A stretch of DNA of 64,000 bases, from positions 1 through 64,000 of the forward strand of contig NZ_JAFEIF010000004.1 of NCBI RefSeq assembly GCF_017848645.1. The letters are read 5' to 3'. The translations under genes and the position numbers were made by a program. This stretch comes from Limnohabitans sp. GTDB taxonomy: Bacteria; Pseudomonadota; Gammaproteobacteria; Burkholderiales; Burkholderiaceae_C. Below the pieces are notes generated by a model that saw nothing but the letters and a program-made list of their open reading frames with translations, did no database searches and had not been told where the DNA came from. Positions 19,564 to 29,235 of this stretch are shown here, one piece after another (the stretch's first letter is position 1; each line of letters opens with the position of its first letter).

Positions 19564-20840
19564 GCGCCACCACCTTGAGCGACAACACTTTGGCGCATCC
19601 TGACCACTTGCCGCGCCGCATGGCGGTGGTGGTGTTTTTGGCCTTCGCGCTGGCCTACTTTTTCTCGGCTTTGGTGCGGGCGATTACCGCCACCTTGTCG
19701 CCCACCTTGACCACCGAATTCAGCCTGAGCGCGCAAGACCTCGGGCTGCTGGCAGGGGGATACTTCCTGGGCTTTTCGCTGACGCAGCTGCCCTTGGGGC
19801 GCTGGCTGGACCAGCATGGCCCGAAAAAAGTCATCCTGGCTTTTTTGAGTTTTGCGGTGCTCGGTTGCCTGGCCTTTTCCTGGGCCGACAGTTTTCATGG
19901 CCTGCTGGCCGCACGCGTGCTGTGCGGCATGGGCGTGAGCGCCTGCCTCATGGCACCGCTGACGGGCTACCGGCGCTGGTTTGATGCCAGCACCCAACTG
20001 CGCACCAACTCCTGGATGCTGATGACCGGCTCTTTGGGCATGCTGGCGGCCACCTTGCCGGTGCAGTGGCTCATGCCCATCTGGGGCTGGCGCGCTTTGT
20101 TTGTGATGCTGGGCGTGATGATCGCCATCGCCATGCTCTTGATCGCCCTGTTGGTGCCGGTGTGGAAAACGGCCACGCTGACGGCAGCTGCCGCGCAGAC
20201 GCCGCCCGACGACGACGGCAGTTACCGCGAAATTTGGCGCAGCGCCTATTTTTGGCGCATGACGCCGATCGGGTTTTTCAGCTACGGCGGCATGGTGGCC
20301 ATCCAGACTTTATGGGCGGGCCCCTGGATGACGCAGGTGGCGGGCTGGACAGCGGCCGAGGCCGCATCCGGCTTGTTCCTCATCAACTTGGCCATGTTGG
20401 TCACTTTTTGGGTGTGGGGCCTGATCACGCCGGGTCTGGCGCGCCGGGGCATTCCGGTCGAGCGGCTGATTGCCTGGGGCTTGCCTTTGAGCTTCGGGGT
20501 CATCGCGGCGCTGGTCTGGATGGGGCCGAGCGTGGGGGCTGGTGCTGCCGTGGGCGTGGCGCTGTTGTGTGTGACCAGCACCTTTGTGGCGCTGGCCCAG
20601 CCCGCTGTGGGCATGGCTTTCCCCTCGCACTTGGCCGGTCGTGCCTTGTCGGCCTACAACCTGGTGATTTTTGCGGGCATTTTTGTGGTGCAGTGGGGCA
20701 TTGGCCTGCTGGTCGATGCCGGGCGCGGCCTGGGGTTGGCCAACACGCAGGCTTACCAAGTGGCCTTGGCCTGTTTTGGCCTGACTTCGGTCGCCTCGTG
20801 GGCTTTTTTCATGCTGAAAAAACCAGCGCAGAGCCGATAA
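19560..20840 (+). CDS. MFS transporter
   Basis: A 426-residue inner-membrane carrier with about twelve hydrophobic segments. The first cytoplasmic loop carries the MFS motif GRWLDQHGPKKV after helix 2. An acidic-charged loop (DDDGSYREIW) near residue 220 separates the two six-helix halves. The substrate is unknown. It starts four bases inside the lipoprotein gene and ends 12 bases before the PTS gene block. Confidence 0.9.
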   Translation: MSATTLSDNTLAHPDHLPRRMAVVVFLAFALAYFFSALVRAITATLSPTLTTEFSLSAQDLGLLAGGYFLGFSLTQLPLGRWLDQHGPKKVILAFLSFAVLGCLAFSWADSFHGLLAARVLCGMGVSACLMAPLTGYRRWFDASTQLRTNSWMLMTGSLGMLAATLPVQWLMPIWGWRALFVMLGVMIAIAMLLIALLVPVWKTATLTAAAAQTPPDDDGSYREIWRSAYFWRMTPIGFFSYGGMVAIQTLWAGPWMTQVAGWTAAEAASGLFLINLAMLVTFWVWGLITPGLARRGIPVERLIAWGLPLSFGVIAALVWMGPSVGAGAAVGVALLCVTSTFVALAQPAVGMAFPSHLAGRALSAYNLVIFAGIFVVQWGIGLLVDAGRGLGLANTQAYQVALACFGLTSVASWAFFMLKKPAQSR

Positions 20841-20852
20841 TCGGACCCCACC

Positions 20853-21296
20853 ATGATCGGCATCCTCATCATCGCCCACGCGCCGCTGGCCACCGCCTTG
20901 CGCGAGTGCGCCCTGCACGTCTTTCCCGATTGCGCCAGCGGCGTGCTGGCGCTGGACGTGTTGCCCCATGACGCGCCCGAAGACAGCCTGGCCCGGGCGC
21001 GCCAAGCCATGGCCTCACTGGACACGACCGATGTGCTGCTGCTCAGTGACGTCTTTGGCGCCACGCCTTGCAACGTGGCCCAACAGCTGGGCGATGGGCT
21101 GCACACGCGCCTGGTGGCCGGGGCCAATTTGCCCATGCTGCTGCGCAGCGTGTGCTACCGCCACGAAAGCCTGGAAGCCTTGGCCGCACGCGCCCATGCA
21201 GGCGGCACTCAGGGCGTGATGCCCGTGGGCAGCACCGCCCCCCAAAACCAAACCGGACAGAGACATGCCCCAAGCCAACGTGACCATCAGCAATAA
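20853..21296 (+). CDS. PTS EIIA component, mannose/fructose (EIIA-Man) family
   Basis: A 147-residue cytosolic phosphocarrier. The active His is His9 in ILIIAHAPLATAL, and LLLSDVFGATPCNVAQQL plus GANLPMLLRSVCYR match the ManX core. The tail after residue 125 is extended and hydrophilic. No EIIB or EIIC is encoded nearby. Its last 32 bases overlap the HPr gene. Together with HPr and EI it forms a phosphorelay likely used for regulation, as described in several betaproteobacteria. Confidence 0.9.
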   Translation: MIGILIIAHAPLATALRECALHVFPDCASGVLALDVLPHDAPEDSLARARQAMASLDTTDVLLLSDVFGATPCNVAQQLGDGLHTRLVAGANLPMLLRSVCYRHESLEALAARAHAGGTQGVMPVGSTAPQNQTGQRHAPSQRDHQQ

Positions 21297-21534
21297 ATTG
21301 GGCCTGCACGCCCGGGCTTCCGCCAAATTGACCAAATTGGCCGGCAGCTTTCCGTGCGAAGTCTGGATGAGCAAAGGCGAGCGCCGCATCAATGCCAAAA
21401 GCATCATGGGTGTGATGATGTTGGCGGCCGGTCTGGGCAGTGAGGTGATGGTGGAGACTCTGGGCGAGCGCGAGGAGGAGGCCCTGACGGCGCTGTTGGC
21501 CCTGATCAACGACAAGTTTGGCGAAGGCGAATAA
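21265..21534 (+). CDS. ptsH: phosphocarrier protein HPr
   Basis: An 89-residue HPr. The phosphorylated His15 lies in GLHARASAKLT, and Ser46 in AKSIMGVMML matches the HPr-kinase site. It accepts phosphate from EI and passes it to EIIA. The gene starts inside the end of the EIIA gene (32-base overlap) and ends three bases before ptsI. Confidence 0.96.
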   Translation: MPQANVTISNKLGLHARASAKLTKLAGSFPCEVWMSKGERRINAKSIMGVMMLAAGLGSEVMVETLGEREEEALTALLALINDKFGEGE

Positions 21535-21537
21535 GCC

Positions 21538-23286
21538 ATGACCTTCAGTATCCATGGCTTGGCGGTGGCGCGTGGCATCGCCATCGGCCGTGCCGTTCTG
21601 GTGGCCTCCAGCCGCGTCGATGTGGCGCACTACTTTGTGAAGCCCGAACAGGTTGGCGCTGAAATCCAGCGCTTGCGCGTGGCCCGCGATGCGGTGGTCG
21701 ACGAGCTGCAGCGCCTGCAAATAGATATGCCCAAGGACGCGCCGCACGAGCTGGCGGCCTTGCTGGACGTGCACCTGATGCTGCTGCAAGACGAAGAATT
21801 AACGTCTGGTGTGGTGCACTGGATCAAAACTCGCCTGTACAACGCAGAGTGGGCGCTGACCAGCCAGCTCGACATCATCGTGCGCCAGTTTGAGGAAATG
21901 GAAGACCCGTACCTGCGCGAACGCAAGGCCGACATGGAGCAAGTGGGCGAACGGGTGCTGCACTGCCTCAAGGGCACTGGGCCCTTGGTGACGCAAGCCA
22001 AGCGTCCACAGCGGCCTCAGCAAGAATTGCAATTGGGCGACACCGATGTGCCCTTGGTGCTGGTGGCGCACGACCTGTCGCCTGCCGACATGCTGCAGTT
22101 CAAACAAAGTGTGTTCACCGGCTTTGTGACCGATGTCGGCGGCAAGACCTCGCACACCGCCATCGTGGCGCGCAGTCTGGACATTCCGGCGGTGGTGGGC
22201 GCGCGCACTGCCAGCCAGCTGGTCAAGCAAGACGATTGGGTCATCATCGATGGCGATGCGGGCGTGGTCATTGTGGACCCCTCGCCCATCATCCTGGCCG
22301 ATTACGGCTTCAAACAGCGCCAGGGCGACCTGGAGCGCGAGCGCCTGGCGCGCTTGCGCCACACCCCGTCTGTCACGCTCGACGGTCAAAAAATCGAGCT
22401 GCTGGCCAACATCGAAATGCCCGAAGACACCGCAGCTGCCCTCACGGCCGGTGCGGTCGGTGTGGGTTTGTTCCGCAGCGAATTCCTGTTCATGGGCCGC
22501 CAAGGCCATCTGCCAGACGAAGAAGAGCAGTACCAGGCCTACCGCCGTGCGGTGGATGGCATGAACGGTTTGCCCGTGACCATCCGCACCGTGGATGTGG
22601 GCGCCGACAAGCCACTCGATGAAAGCCGCCACGAAGCTTCACACCTGAACCCGGCCCTGGGTCTGCGTGCCATCCGATGGTGCTTGGCCGATCCGGCCAT
22701 GTTCCTCACGCAGCTGCGCGCCATTTTGCGGGCAGCGGCGCACGGCCAGGTCCATTTGCTCATTCCCATGTTGGCGCATGGCAGCGAGATCCGTCAAACG
22801 CTGGCCCTGATCGCGCAGGCCCGCCACGAACTCGACCGCCGCGGCGTTGCCCATGGCCCGGTGCGTTTGGGCGCGATGATCGAGATCCCGGCGGCCGCTT
22901 TGTCTTTGCGCCTGTTCCTCAAGTACTTTGACTTCTTGTCCATTGGCACCAACGACCTGATCCAGTACACCTTGGCGATTGACCGGGCCGATGAATCGGT
23001 GGCCCACCTGTACGACCCGCTGCACCCAGCTGTGCTGCGCCTGATCGCCGACACGATTGCCGAGTGTCAGCGCCAGGGCAAGGGTGTGTCGGTGTGCGGC
23101 GAGATGGCGGGCGATGTGGCCATGACCCGTTTGCTGCTGGGGCTGGGTCTGCGCAGCTTTTCCATGCACCCCTCACAAATCCTGGCGGTCAAGCATCAGG
23201 TGCTGCGCTCGGACACCCGAAAACTGGCCCCCTGGGCCGCACAGGTGCTGGACAGCGAGGACCCGGCTGCCAGCCTGAACCCTTGA
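21538..23286 (+). CDS. ptsI: PTS enzyme I (phosphoenolpyruvate-protein phosphotransferase)
   Basis: A 582-residue EI that autophosphorylates from PEP and feeds HPr. The active His206 lies in GGKTSHTAIVARS; the PEP-binding barrel shows FRSEFLFM, a GANDxxQY-like SIGTNDLIQYTLAIDR, and VCGEMAGDVAM near the C-terminus. Length and motifs match EI rather than the GAF-fused EI-Ntr (PtsP). It is the last gene of the EIIA-HPr-EI unit. Confidence 0.96.
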   Translation: MTFSIHGLAVARGIAIGRAVLVASSRVDVAHYFVKPEQVGAEIQRLRVARDAVVDELQRLQIDMPKDAPHELAALLDVHLMLLQDEELTSGVVHWIKTRLYNAEWALTSQLDIIVRQFEEMEDPYLRERKADMEQVGERVLHCLKGTGPLVTQAKRPQRPQQELQLGDTDVPLVLVAHDLSPADMLQFKQSVFTGFVTDVGGKTSHTAIVARSLDIPAVVGARTASQLVKQDDWVIIDGDAGVVIVDPSPIILADYGFKQRQGDLERERLARLRHTPSVTLDGQKIELLANIEMPEDTAAALTAGAVGVGLFRSEFLFMGRQGHLPDEEEQYQAYRRAVDGMNGLPVTIRTVDVGADKPLDESRHEASHLNPALGLRAIRWCLADPAMFLTQLRAILRAAAHGQVHLLIPMLAHGSEIRQTLALIAQARHELDRRGVAHGPVRLGAMIEIPAAALSLRLFLKYFDFLSIGTNDLIQYTLAIDRADESVAHLYDPLHPAVLRLIADTIAECQRQGKGVSVCGEMAGDVAMTRLLLGLGLRSFSMHPSQILAVKHQVLRSDTRKLAPWAAQVLDSEDPAASLNP

Positions 23287-23328
23287 ATGGGCTTCGCTCC
23301 ACCGGTCAGGGCCTGCCCGGCGACGGCG

Positions 23329-24213
23329 TTACTCGGCTTTGAGTTTGTCTTGCGTGCGGGTGTCGAAATCGCTCGCGTCGTGGCGCTCGTGCAGCTGGGA
23401 CTCGGGCGCGCCCATGACCCGGTTGACCATTCGACCGCGTTGCACGGCAGGGCGTTGCGCCAGTTCTTCGGCCCAGCGCTGCACATGGGTGTATTCCTGC
23501 ACCTGCAAAAATTCACCGGACTCGTACAGCAGACCTTTGGCCAAAGCGCCATACCAGGGCCAGATGGTGATGTCGGCGATCGTGTAGTCGTCGCCTGCGA
23601 TGAAGCGGTTTTCGGCCAAGCGGCGGTCCAACACATCCATCTCGCGCTTGACCTCCATGGCAAAGCGGTCGATTGCGTATTCGATCTTGACCGGCGCATA
23701 GGCAAAAAAGTGCCCGAAGCCGCCGCCCAAATAAGGGGCGCTGCCCATTTGCCAGAACAACCACGACAGGCATTCGGCGCGTCGGGCGGGGTCGGTGGGC
23801 ACCAGAGCGCCAAATTTTTCGGCCAGATACAGCAAGATGGCGCCCGACTCGAACACCCGCACGGGCTGCTCGCCGCTGCAGTCCAGCAGCGCCGGGATCT
23901 TGGAGTTCGGGTTGACGCTGACAAAGCCGCTGCCAAATTGTTGACCGTCCTGAATGCGGATCAGCCACGCATCGTATTCCGCGCCTGCGTGCCCCAGGGC
24001 CAGCAACTCTTCGAGCATCACGGTGACTTTGACGCCATTGGGTGTGCCCAGCGAATACAGCTGCAGCGGGTGCTGGCCTCGCGGCAGTTCTTGTTCGTGC
24101 GTGGCCCCCGAGATGGGGCGGTTGATGTTGGCAAATCGCCCGCCATTGGCCTTGTTCCAGGTCCAGACTTTGGGGGGGGTGTAGGCGGTGGCGTCAGAGG
24201 TGGTGTCGGTCAT
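23329..24213 (-). CDS. yghU: glutathione S-transferase-like protein, YghU type
   Basis: A 294-residue cytosolic Nu-class GST/disulfide reductase. The long N-terminus TPPKVWTWNKANGGRFANINRPISGATHEQELPRG and the thioredoxin-like start LQLYSLGTPNGVKVTVMLEEL are typical of YghU; the helical C-terminal domain follows. Members reduce disulfides or hydroperoxides with glutathione. It converges with ptsI across a 42-base gap. Confidence 0.92.
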   Translation of the reverse strand: MTDTTSDATAYTPPKVWTWNKANGGRFANINRPISGATHEQELPRGQHPLQLYSLGTPNGVKVTVMLEELLALGHAGAEYDAWLIRIQDGQQFGSGFVSVNPNSKIPALLDCSGEQPVRVFESGAILLYLAEKFGALVPTDPARRAECLSWLFWQMGSAPYLGGGFGHFFAYAPVKIEYAIDRFAMEVKREMDVLDRRLAENRFIAGDDYTIADITIWPWYGALAKGLLYESGEFLQVQEYTHVQRWAEELAQRPAVQRGRMVNRVMGAPESQLHERHDASDFDTRTQDKLKAE

Positions 24214-24397
24214 GGGGGCTTTGAGGTGGTGGGCGTGAGCGCCTTGAGTGGGGCAAGTTTAGGGGAAAAGCCCGTTCCTCGCAGCGCTGGCACCGTACCC
24301 AAGCGGCGACTGATCTCAGGCGCCATGGTGCGGGCCGAGTGATCACTAAAATCCACCTTTTAAAAAGACCATTGTCGCGCAAGTCGCCTTTGCCCCC

Positions 24398-26290
24398 ATG
24401 AAAAAACCACCCGCCAAAGGCCGACCAGCCAAGCCCTCGGGCATGCTGACCAAGCTCTTGGGGCAAGCCTCAGTGCCGATGTCCAAGCCCTCATCTGCCC
24501 CCACCCCCGCTGCATGCCAAGCCTGGCTGCAAGAGGCCGTGAACGACTACCAAAAAGGCGAATGGGCACAGGCCGAAAGCCGCACCGATGCCTTGTTGGC
24601 GCAAGCTGGCGTGCCGCTGGCCTACCGTTTGTCGGCTTTGAACCTGAAGGCCACCTTGGCGGCACGCACACATCGGCTGGCCTTGGCCGTAGAGCTTTAC
24701 CAGGACCTGCTGCGCGAGCAACCCGGGCATGTGGAGGCGCTGGCCAATTTGGGCCTGAGTTTGCAAAAACTGCAGCGCCACGAGGAGGCCGTGGTGCACT
24801 TGCGCCAGGCGATTGCCCTGCGTCCGGGGCATGCCAACTCGCACCTGAATCTGGGCTTGACCTACCAATCGCTGGGCCGAACCCAAGAGGCCAAGGCGTC
24901 GTATGAGGCCGCGCTGGCGCTGGAGCCGGGTCATTTGCAGGCACACTTCAACCTGGCCAAATGGTGGCAAGACGCCTTTGACTTTGAAGAAGCCAGCCGC
25001 GCATACCAAGCCACGCTGGCGCTGGAGCCGCGCCACGCCGATTCATTGGCCAACCTGATCTTTGTGCAGCACTACCGTTACCCGCCCGACGAGGCCGCGC
25101 ACCAGGCCTTGCTGCGCCGCTGCGCGCAGTTGTACCCGGCCGCGCCCGAGTGGCCGCGCCGACCGGCCCCGCCCCAAGCCTTGCGCGTGGGCCTGGTGTC
25201 GGCCGATTTGCACCAGCACCCGGTGGGCTACTTTTTGCGCGATGTGTTGCTGGCGCTGGCCAGCACCGCCGTGGCCTGCGGCGAGTTGCGCTTGCTGGCC
25301 TATGCCAATGCCCCGACATCTGACGAACTGACCGAGCGCATTCGGCCGGTTTTTGAGGCTTGGCACACGGTGGATTTGTGGACCGACGAGCGGCTGGCGG
25401 CGCAAATCCGCAGCGACGGCGTAGACATCCTGGTGGACCTGTCCGGGCGCACGGCGGGCAACCGCTTGCCGGTCTTTGCTGCCAAACCTGCACCGCTCCA
25501 GGTCAGTTGGTTGGGCTACTTTGCCAGCACCGGTCTGCCGCAAATGGACGCCATCCTGGCCGATCCGGTGTGCGTGCCCGAGGGCGAAGAGTCGATGTAT
25601 GTGGAGCAAGTGGTTCGTCTGCCCCACACCCGTTTGTGCATGAGCCCGCCTGTCGCCGCACCCGAGCCGTCTGCGGCACCGGTCCTGAACAATGGCTTCA
25701 TCACCTTCGGTTGTTACCAAACGCTGCCCAAGATCAACCCGGGTGTTTTGGCCGCTTGGGCGCACATTCTGGCCGCTTGCCCGCAGGCGCGTTTGCGTTT
25801 GCAGGCACCGCAGTTCAGCGACGCGGGGCAGCTGGCCCGCTTTGGCGAGCGCTTGCACGCGGCGGGCATCGACGTGGCGCGGGTGGACTTGTTGCCACCG
25901 GTCAGCCGCGCGCAGTACCTGGACAGCTACAGCCAGGTGGACATCCTGCTCGATACCTTTCCTTATCCTGGTGGCACCACCACCGCCGAAGCCTTGTGGA
26001 TGGGCGTGCCGACCCTCACGCTGGCCATGCCCGGCATGCTGGGCAGGCAAGGCCAGGCCATGTTGAGCAATCTGGGCCTGCACGATTGGGTGACCCACAG
26101 CGAGGCCGACTACGTGGCGCAAGCGGTGGCTTGGGGCCAAGGGGGCGATCAGGTGGCCGAGCGCCTGCAAAGCCTGCGCCAGCAAGTGCGCAGCCAAGCG
26201 GCCAGCTCACCCCTGTTCGATGCCCCGCGTTTTGCCCGAGATTGGTGGACTGCGATGCAGGACCTGTGGCGGCAGAAGATGGTTGCTTGA
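24398..26290 (+). CDS. TPR protein with O-GlcNAc transferase (SPINDLY-like, GT41) C-terminal domain
   Basis: A 630-residue protein. After a Lys-rich N-terminus, roughly residues 45-225 form five or so TPR units (for example LANLGLSLQKLQRHEEAVVHLRQA in shortened register). From about 264 the GT41 domain begins with LRVGLVSADLHQHPVGYFL, continues through DLSGRTAGNRLPVF and WLGYFASTGLPQMD, and ends with the sugar-nucleotide region DTFPYPGGTTTAEALWMGVP. Family knowledge: O-linked GlcNAc or related sugar transfer to proteins. There is no neighbouring glycan gene or obvious acceptor. It converges with the CPBP gene. Confidence 0.9.
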   Translation: MKKPPAKGRPAKPSGMLTKLLGQASVPMSKPSSAPTPAACQAWLQEAVNDYQKGEWAQAESRTDALLAQAGVPLAYRLSALNLKATLAARTHRLALAVELYQDLLREQPGHVEALANLGLSLQKLQRHEEAVVHLRQAIALRPGHANSHLNLGLTYQSLGRTQEAKASYEAALALEPGHLQAHFNLAKWWQDAFDFEEASRAYQATLALEPRHADSLANLIFVQHYRYPPDEAAHQALLRRCAQLYPAAPEWPRRPAPPQALRVGLVSADLHQHPVGYFLRDVLLALASTAVACGELRLLAYANAPTSDELTERIRPVFEAWHTVDLWTDERLAAQIRSDGVDILVDLSGRTAGNRLPVFAAKPAPLQVSWLGYFASTGLPQMDAILADPVCVPEGEESMYVEQVVRLPHTRLCMSPPVAAPEPSAAPVLNNGFITFGCYQTLPKINPGVLAAWAHILAACPQARLRLQAPQFSDAGQLARFGERLHAAGIDVARVDLLPPVSRAQYLDSYSQVDILLDTFPYPGGTTTAEALWMGVPTLTLAMPGMLGRQGQAMLSNLGLHDWVTHSEADYVAQAVAWGQGGDQVAERLQSLRQQVRSQAASSPLFDAPRFARDWWTAMQDLWRQKMVA

Positions 26291-26416
26291 AATCCGAGGG
26301 GCAGGCCAGTTTCCATCGGGGTCACTGGGGACTTCAAGAGGGGGTGAGGTCGTTATGCACTTCTCAGGCCAGTCGGCCCACGGTAAGCATGCCCGCTTCG
26401 TCTTTTTTGGTGAAGC

Positions 26417-27265
26417 TCATGGGGCTGGATGAGCCGATGGGTGTTTTGGGGCACGCCAAAGCATGATAACTGCAGCGCCGAGGCAGAACACAACGGCCAG
26501 GATCGAGTTTTCGATACCGAAGCTGCCGCCCGTCAGGATTTCTGGCCCCGACATTTGGGCTGTTACCAGACCGGTGGTCTGGATGCCAGAGGTGGGCAAC
26601 CCATAAAGGCCGCTTTGACTGAAATTCCAGGCGAAGTGGATGCCGATGGCCAGCCAGAGTGTGCGTGTGAGCATGTAGGCAGCGCCAAGGAGCACGCCGG
26701 CTTCGAGCCCAATGGCCAGACTGGACCAGAGCGTGGCGCCAGGATTGACGATGTGCACCAGACCAAAAAGGACTCCGGATGCCAACAACGCGAACCAGCT
26801 GCCCAGCCATTCTTGGACCAGTCTGAAGATGAGTGCGCGAAAAATGATTTCTTCCAAGAAGGCCGGCACGAGGCCGACCATCAGTGAACCGGCCATGGCG
26901 TGCAGACCGTTGTAGGCCGTGATTTGGTAAAAACCTTGCCAGTAAAGCACGGCGACGGCGCTGCTCATCAGCAGCCAGCCGATCAGCAGGCCATAGAGTG
27001 TTTGGGGGACGGCCTGGTTCAAGGCCAATTCGCTGACGGGTCGTTTTTCAATGAGTCGGACAAACAGGGTGTAGCTCAAGATGCCACAGCACACCACGGC
27101 GGTGCCTCCAACCAATTCTCCCGCCCCCATCCATTCGAGCATGACAATTCTTGCGCCCATCGTCCCAAGTGATACGAAGACCATGCCCAAGACCAAACGG
27201 ACAAGTGGGTGTTTCAGAAGGCGACAAGTGAGTGAATTTTCAGTAATGGTCGTCGATGATTTCAT
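26417..27265 (-). CDS. CPBP family intramembrane glutamic protease (CAAX/Abi type)
   Basis: A 282-residue polytopic membrane protein with about seven hydrophobic segments. The motifs of the CPBP/Rce1 group are intact: Glu138-Glu139 and Arg143 in LEEIIFRAL, His171 in FGLVHI, and His210 with Asn214 in IHFAWNF. Members cleave prenylated proteins or peptides in the membrane, or confer self-immunity to bacteriocins; no substrate gene is visible nearby. A 6+6 inverted repeat sits immediately upstream of the ATG. Confidence 0.88.
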   Translation of the reverse strand: MKSSTTITENSLTCRLLKHPLVRLVLGMVFVSLGTMGARIVMLEWMGAGELVGGTAVVCCGILSYTLFVRLIEKRPVSELALNQAVPQTLYGLLIGWLLMSSAVAVLYWQGFYQITAYNGLHAMAGSLMVGLVPAFLEEIIFRALIFRLVQEWLGSWFALLASGVLFGLVHIVNPGATLWSSLAIGLEAGVLLGAAYMLTRTLWLAIGIHFAWNFSQSGLYGLPTSGIQTTGLVTAQMSGPEILTGGSFGIENSILAVVFCLGAAVIMLWRAPKHPSAHPAP

Positions 27266-27269
27266 TCTT

Positions 27270-27284
27270 TGGAATTTTATTCCA
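27270..27284. promoter_or_regulatory. short inverted repeat just upstream of the CPBP start codon
   Basis: TGGAAT (27270-27275) and ATTCCA (27279-27284) flank TTT, four bases upstream of the minus-strand ATG at 27265. It occupies the ribosome-binding region, so it may be an operator or a translation-blocking hairpin; no Shine-Dalgarno is otherwise clear. Confidence 0.35.
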
Positions 27285-27333
27285 GGGTGTTTGAATGCTT
27301 GTGAGAACCTTGATGAGTTCGGGAAAAACTTGT

Positions 27334-27357
27334 ACTGAGGCCTTGCTCAGTTTTTTT
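27334..27357 (+). terminator. possible intrinsic terminator in the CPBP-lipA gap
   Basis: Stem ACTGAG (27334-27339) / CTCAGT (27346-27351) is followed by a T-run. As drawn it works on the plus strand, where no gene lies immediately upstream; on the minus strand it is followed by TACAAGTTTTT and could weakly end the lipA transcript. The rest of the 254-base gap holds nothing I can identify. Confidence 0.4.
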
Positions 27358-27519
27358 CTGACACCATGGCATTCAAGGACGAAGCAGGCCGTTTAGCCTG
27401 TCACCTCGCCTTTTCTTCGGCAGCACCGCCTTCAGCGACTTCAAAGACCTGCAAAAAAGAGCCGCTTGAAAACCGAAGGCCCGTAGGCTGGCTCGCCTTG
27501 GTGCTTGGGCGCTGGTGGA

Positions 27520-28527
27520 TCAGCGGGCCGGGGTGTTCAGGTGCGCCGAATGGGCCTGCTGGTCGGCGTGGTAGCTGGATCTGACCATCGCCCCCACTGC
27601 GGCGTGGCTGAACCCCATTTCGTAGGCCTTGGCCTCGAACATCTTGAAGGTGTCAGGGTGCACGTAGCGGCGCACGGGCAGGTGGCTGTTGCTGGGGGCG
27701 AGGTACTGGCCAATGGTGAGCATCTCGATGTTGTGCGCGCGCATGTCGCGCATGACCTCCAGAATTTCTTCGTCGGTTTCGCCCAGGCCGACCATCAGGC
27801 CACTTTTGGTGGGCACGTTCGGGAACAGGGCTTTGAATTTTTTCAGCAAGTTCAGCGAGAACTGGTAGTCCGAGCCGGGGCGTGCTTCTTTGTACAAGCG
27901 CGGCACGGTTTCCATGTTGTGGTTCATCACGTCAGGCGGTGCGGCCTTCAGGATTTCGAGGGCGCGATCGTCACGCCCCCGGAAGTCGGGCACCAACACT
28001 TCGATCTGGGTGGTGGGCGAGAGTTCGCGGGTTTTGCGAATGCATTCCACAAAGTGGCCCGCACCGCCGTCGCGCAGATCGTCGCGGTCCACGCTGGTGA
28101 TGACCACATACTTCAGTTGAAGCTGTGCAATGGTCTTGGCCAGGTTGTCGGGCTCGTTCACATCCAGCGGGTCGGGCCGGCCGTGGCCCACGTCGCAAAA
28201 CGGGCAGCGGCGCGTGCACTTGTCGCCCATGATCATGAAGGTGGCGGTGCCCTTGCCAAAGCATTCACCGATGTTGGGGCAGCTGGCCTCTTCGCACACC
28301 GTCACCAGTTTGTTGGCGCGCAGCACATCCTTGATTTCGTAAAAACGGGTGGTGGGCGATCCCGCTTTGACGCGGATCCATTCGGGCTTTTTGAGCACCT
28401 CGGCCTGCTCCACCTTGACCGGAATGCGCGAGAGTTTGGCGGCAGCCTTTTGCTTGGCCATGGGGTCGTAGTTTTCTACGCTTTGGACTTCGCGAACCAC
28501 TTGGCGTTCGGTCGGGTTATTGCTCAT
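27520..28527 (-). CDS. lipA: lipoyl synthase
   Basis: A 335-residue radical-SAM enzyme that inserts two sulfurs into protein-bound octanoyl groups. The auxiliary-cluster cysteines are C78, C83 and C89 ([12 protein letters not shown]), the radical-SAM cysteines are C104, C108 and C111 (CTRRCPFC), and the C-terminal RSSY motif supplies the Ser ligand. I chose the ATG at 28527 (MSNNPTERQ); upstream in-frame codons give Pro-rich sequence not expected in LipA. It lies 43 bases after lipB on the same strand, so pathway genes are ordered ybeD-lipB-lipA. Confidence 0.97.
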   Translation of the reverse strand: MSNNPTERQVVREVQSVENYDPMAKQKAAAKLSRIPVKVEQAEVLKKPEWIRVKAGSPTTRFYEIKDVLRANKLVTVCEEASCPNIGECFGKGTATFMIMGDKCTRRCPFCDVGHGRPDPLDVNEPDNLAKTIAQLQLKYVVITSVDRDDLRDGGAGHFVECIRKTRELSPTTQIEVLVPDFRGRDDRALEILKAAPPDVMNHNMETVPRLYKEARPGSDYQFSLNLLKKFKALFPNVPTKSGLMVGLGETDEEILEVMRDMRAHNIEMLTIGQYLAPSNSHLPVRRYVHPDTFKMFEAKAYEMGFSHAAVGAMVRSSYHADQQAHSAHLNTPAR

Positions 28528-28570
28528 CGGATTCTTTCGGTTGCCGTTTGGCGGCAGGTCAGGGGGCGTT

Positions 28571-29233
28571 TCACAGGCGGGCGGTGAGTTGGCCTGCCAG
28601 CACACGGGCAGCATCGTCCCAGGTGGTTTCAACACCGATTGTAAAAAGGTCCACGGTTTTCAGGCCGGCATAACCACAGGGGTTGATACGCTCAAAGGGT
28701 TGAAGGTCCATGGCCACGTTCAGGGCCGCGCCGTGGTAGGTGCAGTGGCGGCTGACTTTGATGCCCAAGGCGCTGATCTTGCCCAGGCCCTTGAAGGGGT
28801 CGCCCGCCGGGGCTGGGCCGACCAAGGCCGCGTGGCTGAAGGGGTCGTCCATGCGCACATAGATGCCTGGCGCACCCGCCACCCGGTGGCCCGTCACGCC
28901 AAAGTGCGCCAGGGTGCGGATGACCGACTCTTCCAGCTTGAAGACGTATTCCTTGACGTAGTACCCGGCGCGCTGCAGGTTGACCAAGGGGTAGGCCATG
29001 ACTTGGCCGGGGCCATGAAAAGTGACCTGTCCGCCCCGGTTGGTTTGCACCACCGGAATGTCGCCTGGCATCAAGAGGTGCGAGGCTTGGCCCGCCAGTC
29101 CTTGGGTGAACACAGGCGGGTGTTCGCACAGCCAAAGTTCATCGGACGTGTCCGGGGTGCGGTTGGCCGTGAAGGCCTGCATGGCTTCGTAGGTTGGCAA
29201 GTAGTCCACTTGCCCAAGAAGCCGGATGTCCAT
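28571..29233 (-). CDS. lipB: octanoyl-[acyl-carrier protein]:protein octanoyltransferase
   Basis: A 220-residue enzyme moving octanoate from ACP to lipoyl domains, the step before LipA. The catalytic dyad is present: Lys152 in GLGKISALG and Cys186 in RINPCGY. The substrate loop [17 protein letters not shown] is intact. I use the ATG at 29233, two bases after the ybeD stop; a TTG at 29239 is the only alternative. Confidence 0.97.
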   Translation of the reverse strand: MDIRLLGQVDYLPTYEAMQAFTANRTPDTSDELWLCEHPPVFTQGLAGQASHLLMPGDIPVVQTNRGGQVTFHGPGQVMAYPLVNLQRAGYYVKEYVFKLEESVIRTLAHFGVTGHRVAGAPGIYVRMDDPFSHAALVGPAPAGDPFKGLGKISALGIKVSRHCTYHGAALNVAMDLQPFERINPCGYAGLKTVDLFTIGVETTWDDAARVLAGQLTARL

Positions 29234-29235
29234 GC

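Noticed and set aside
27366..27584. 72-residue plus-strand frame overlapping the lipA end
   Set aside because: Runs into lipA on the other strand, lacks a ribosome-binding site and looks like low-complexity translated GC-rich DNA.
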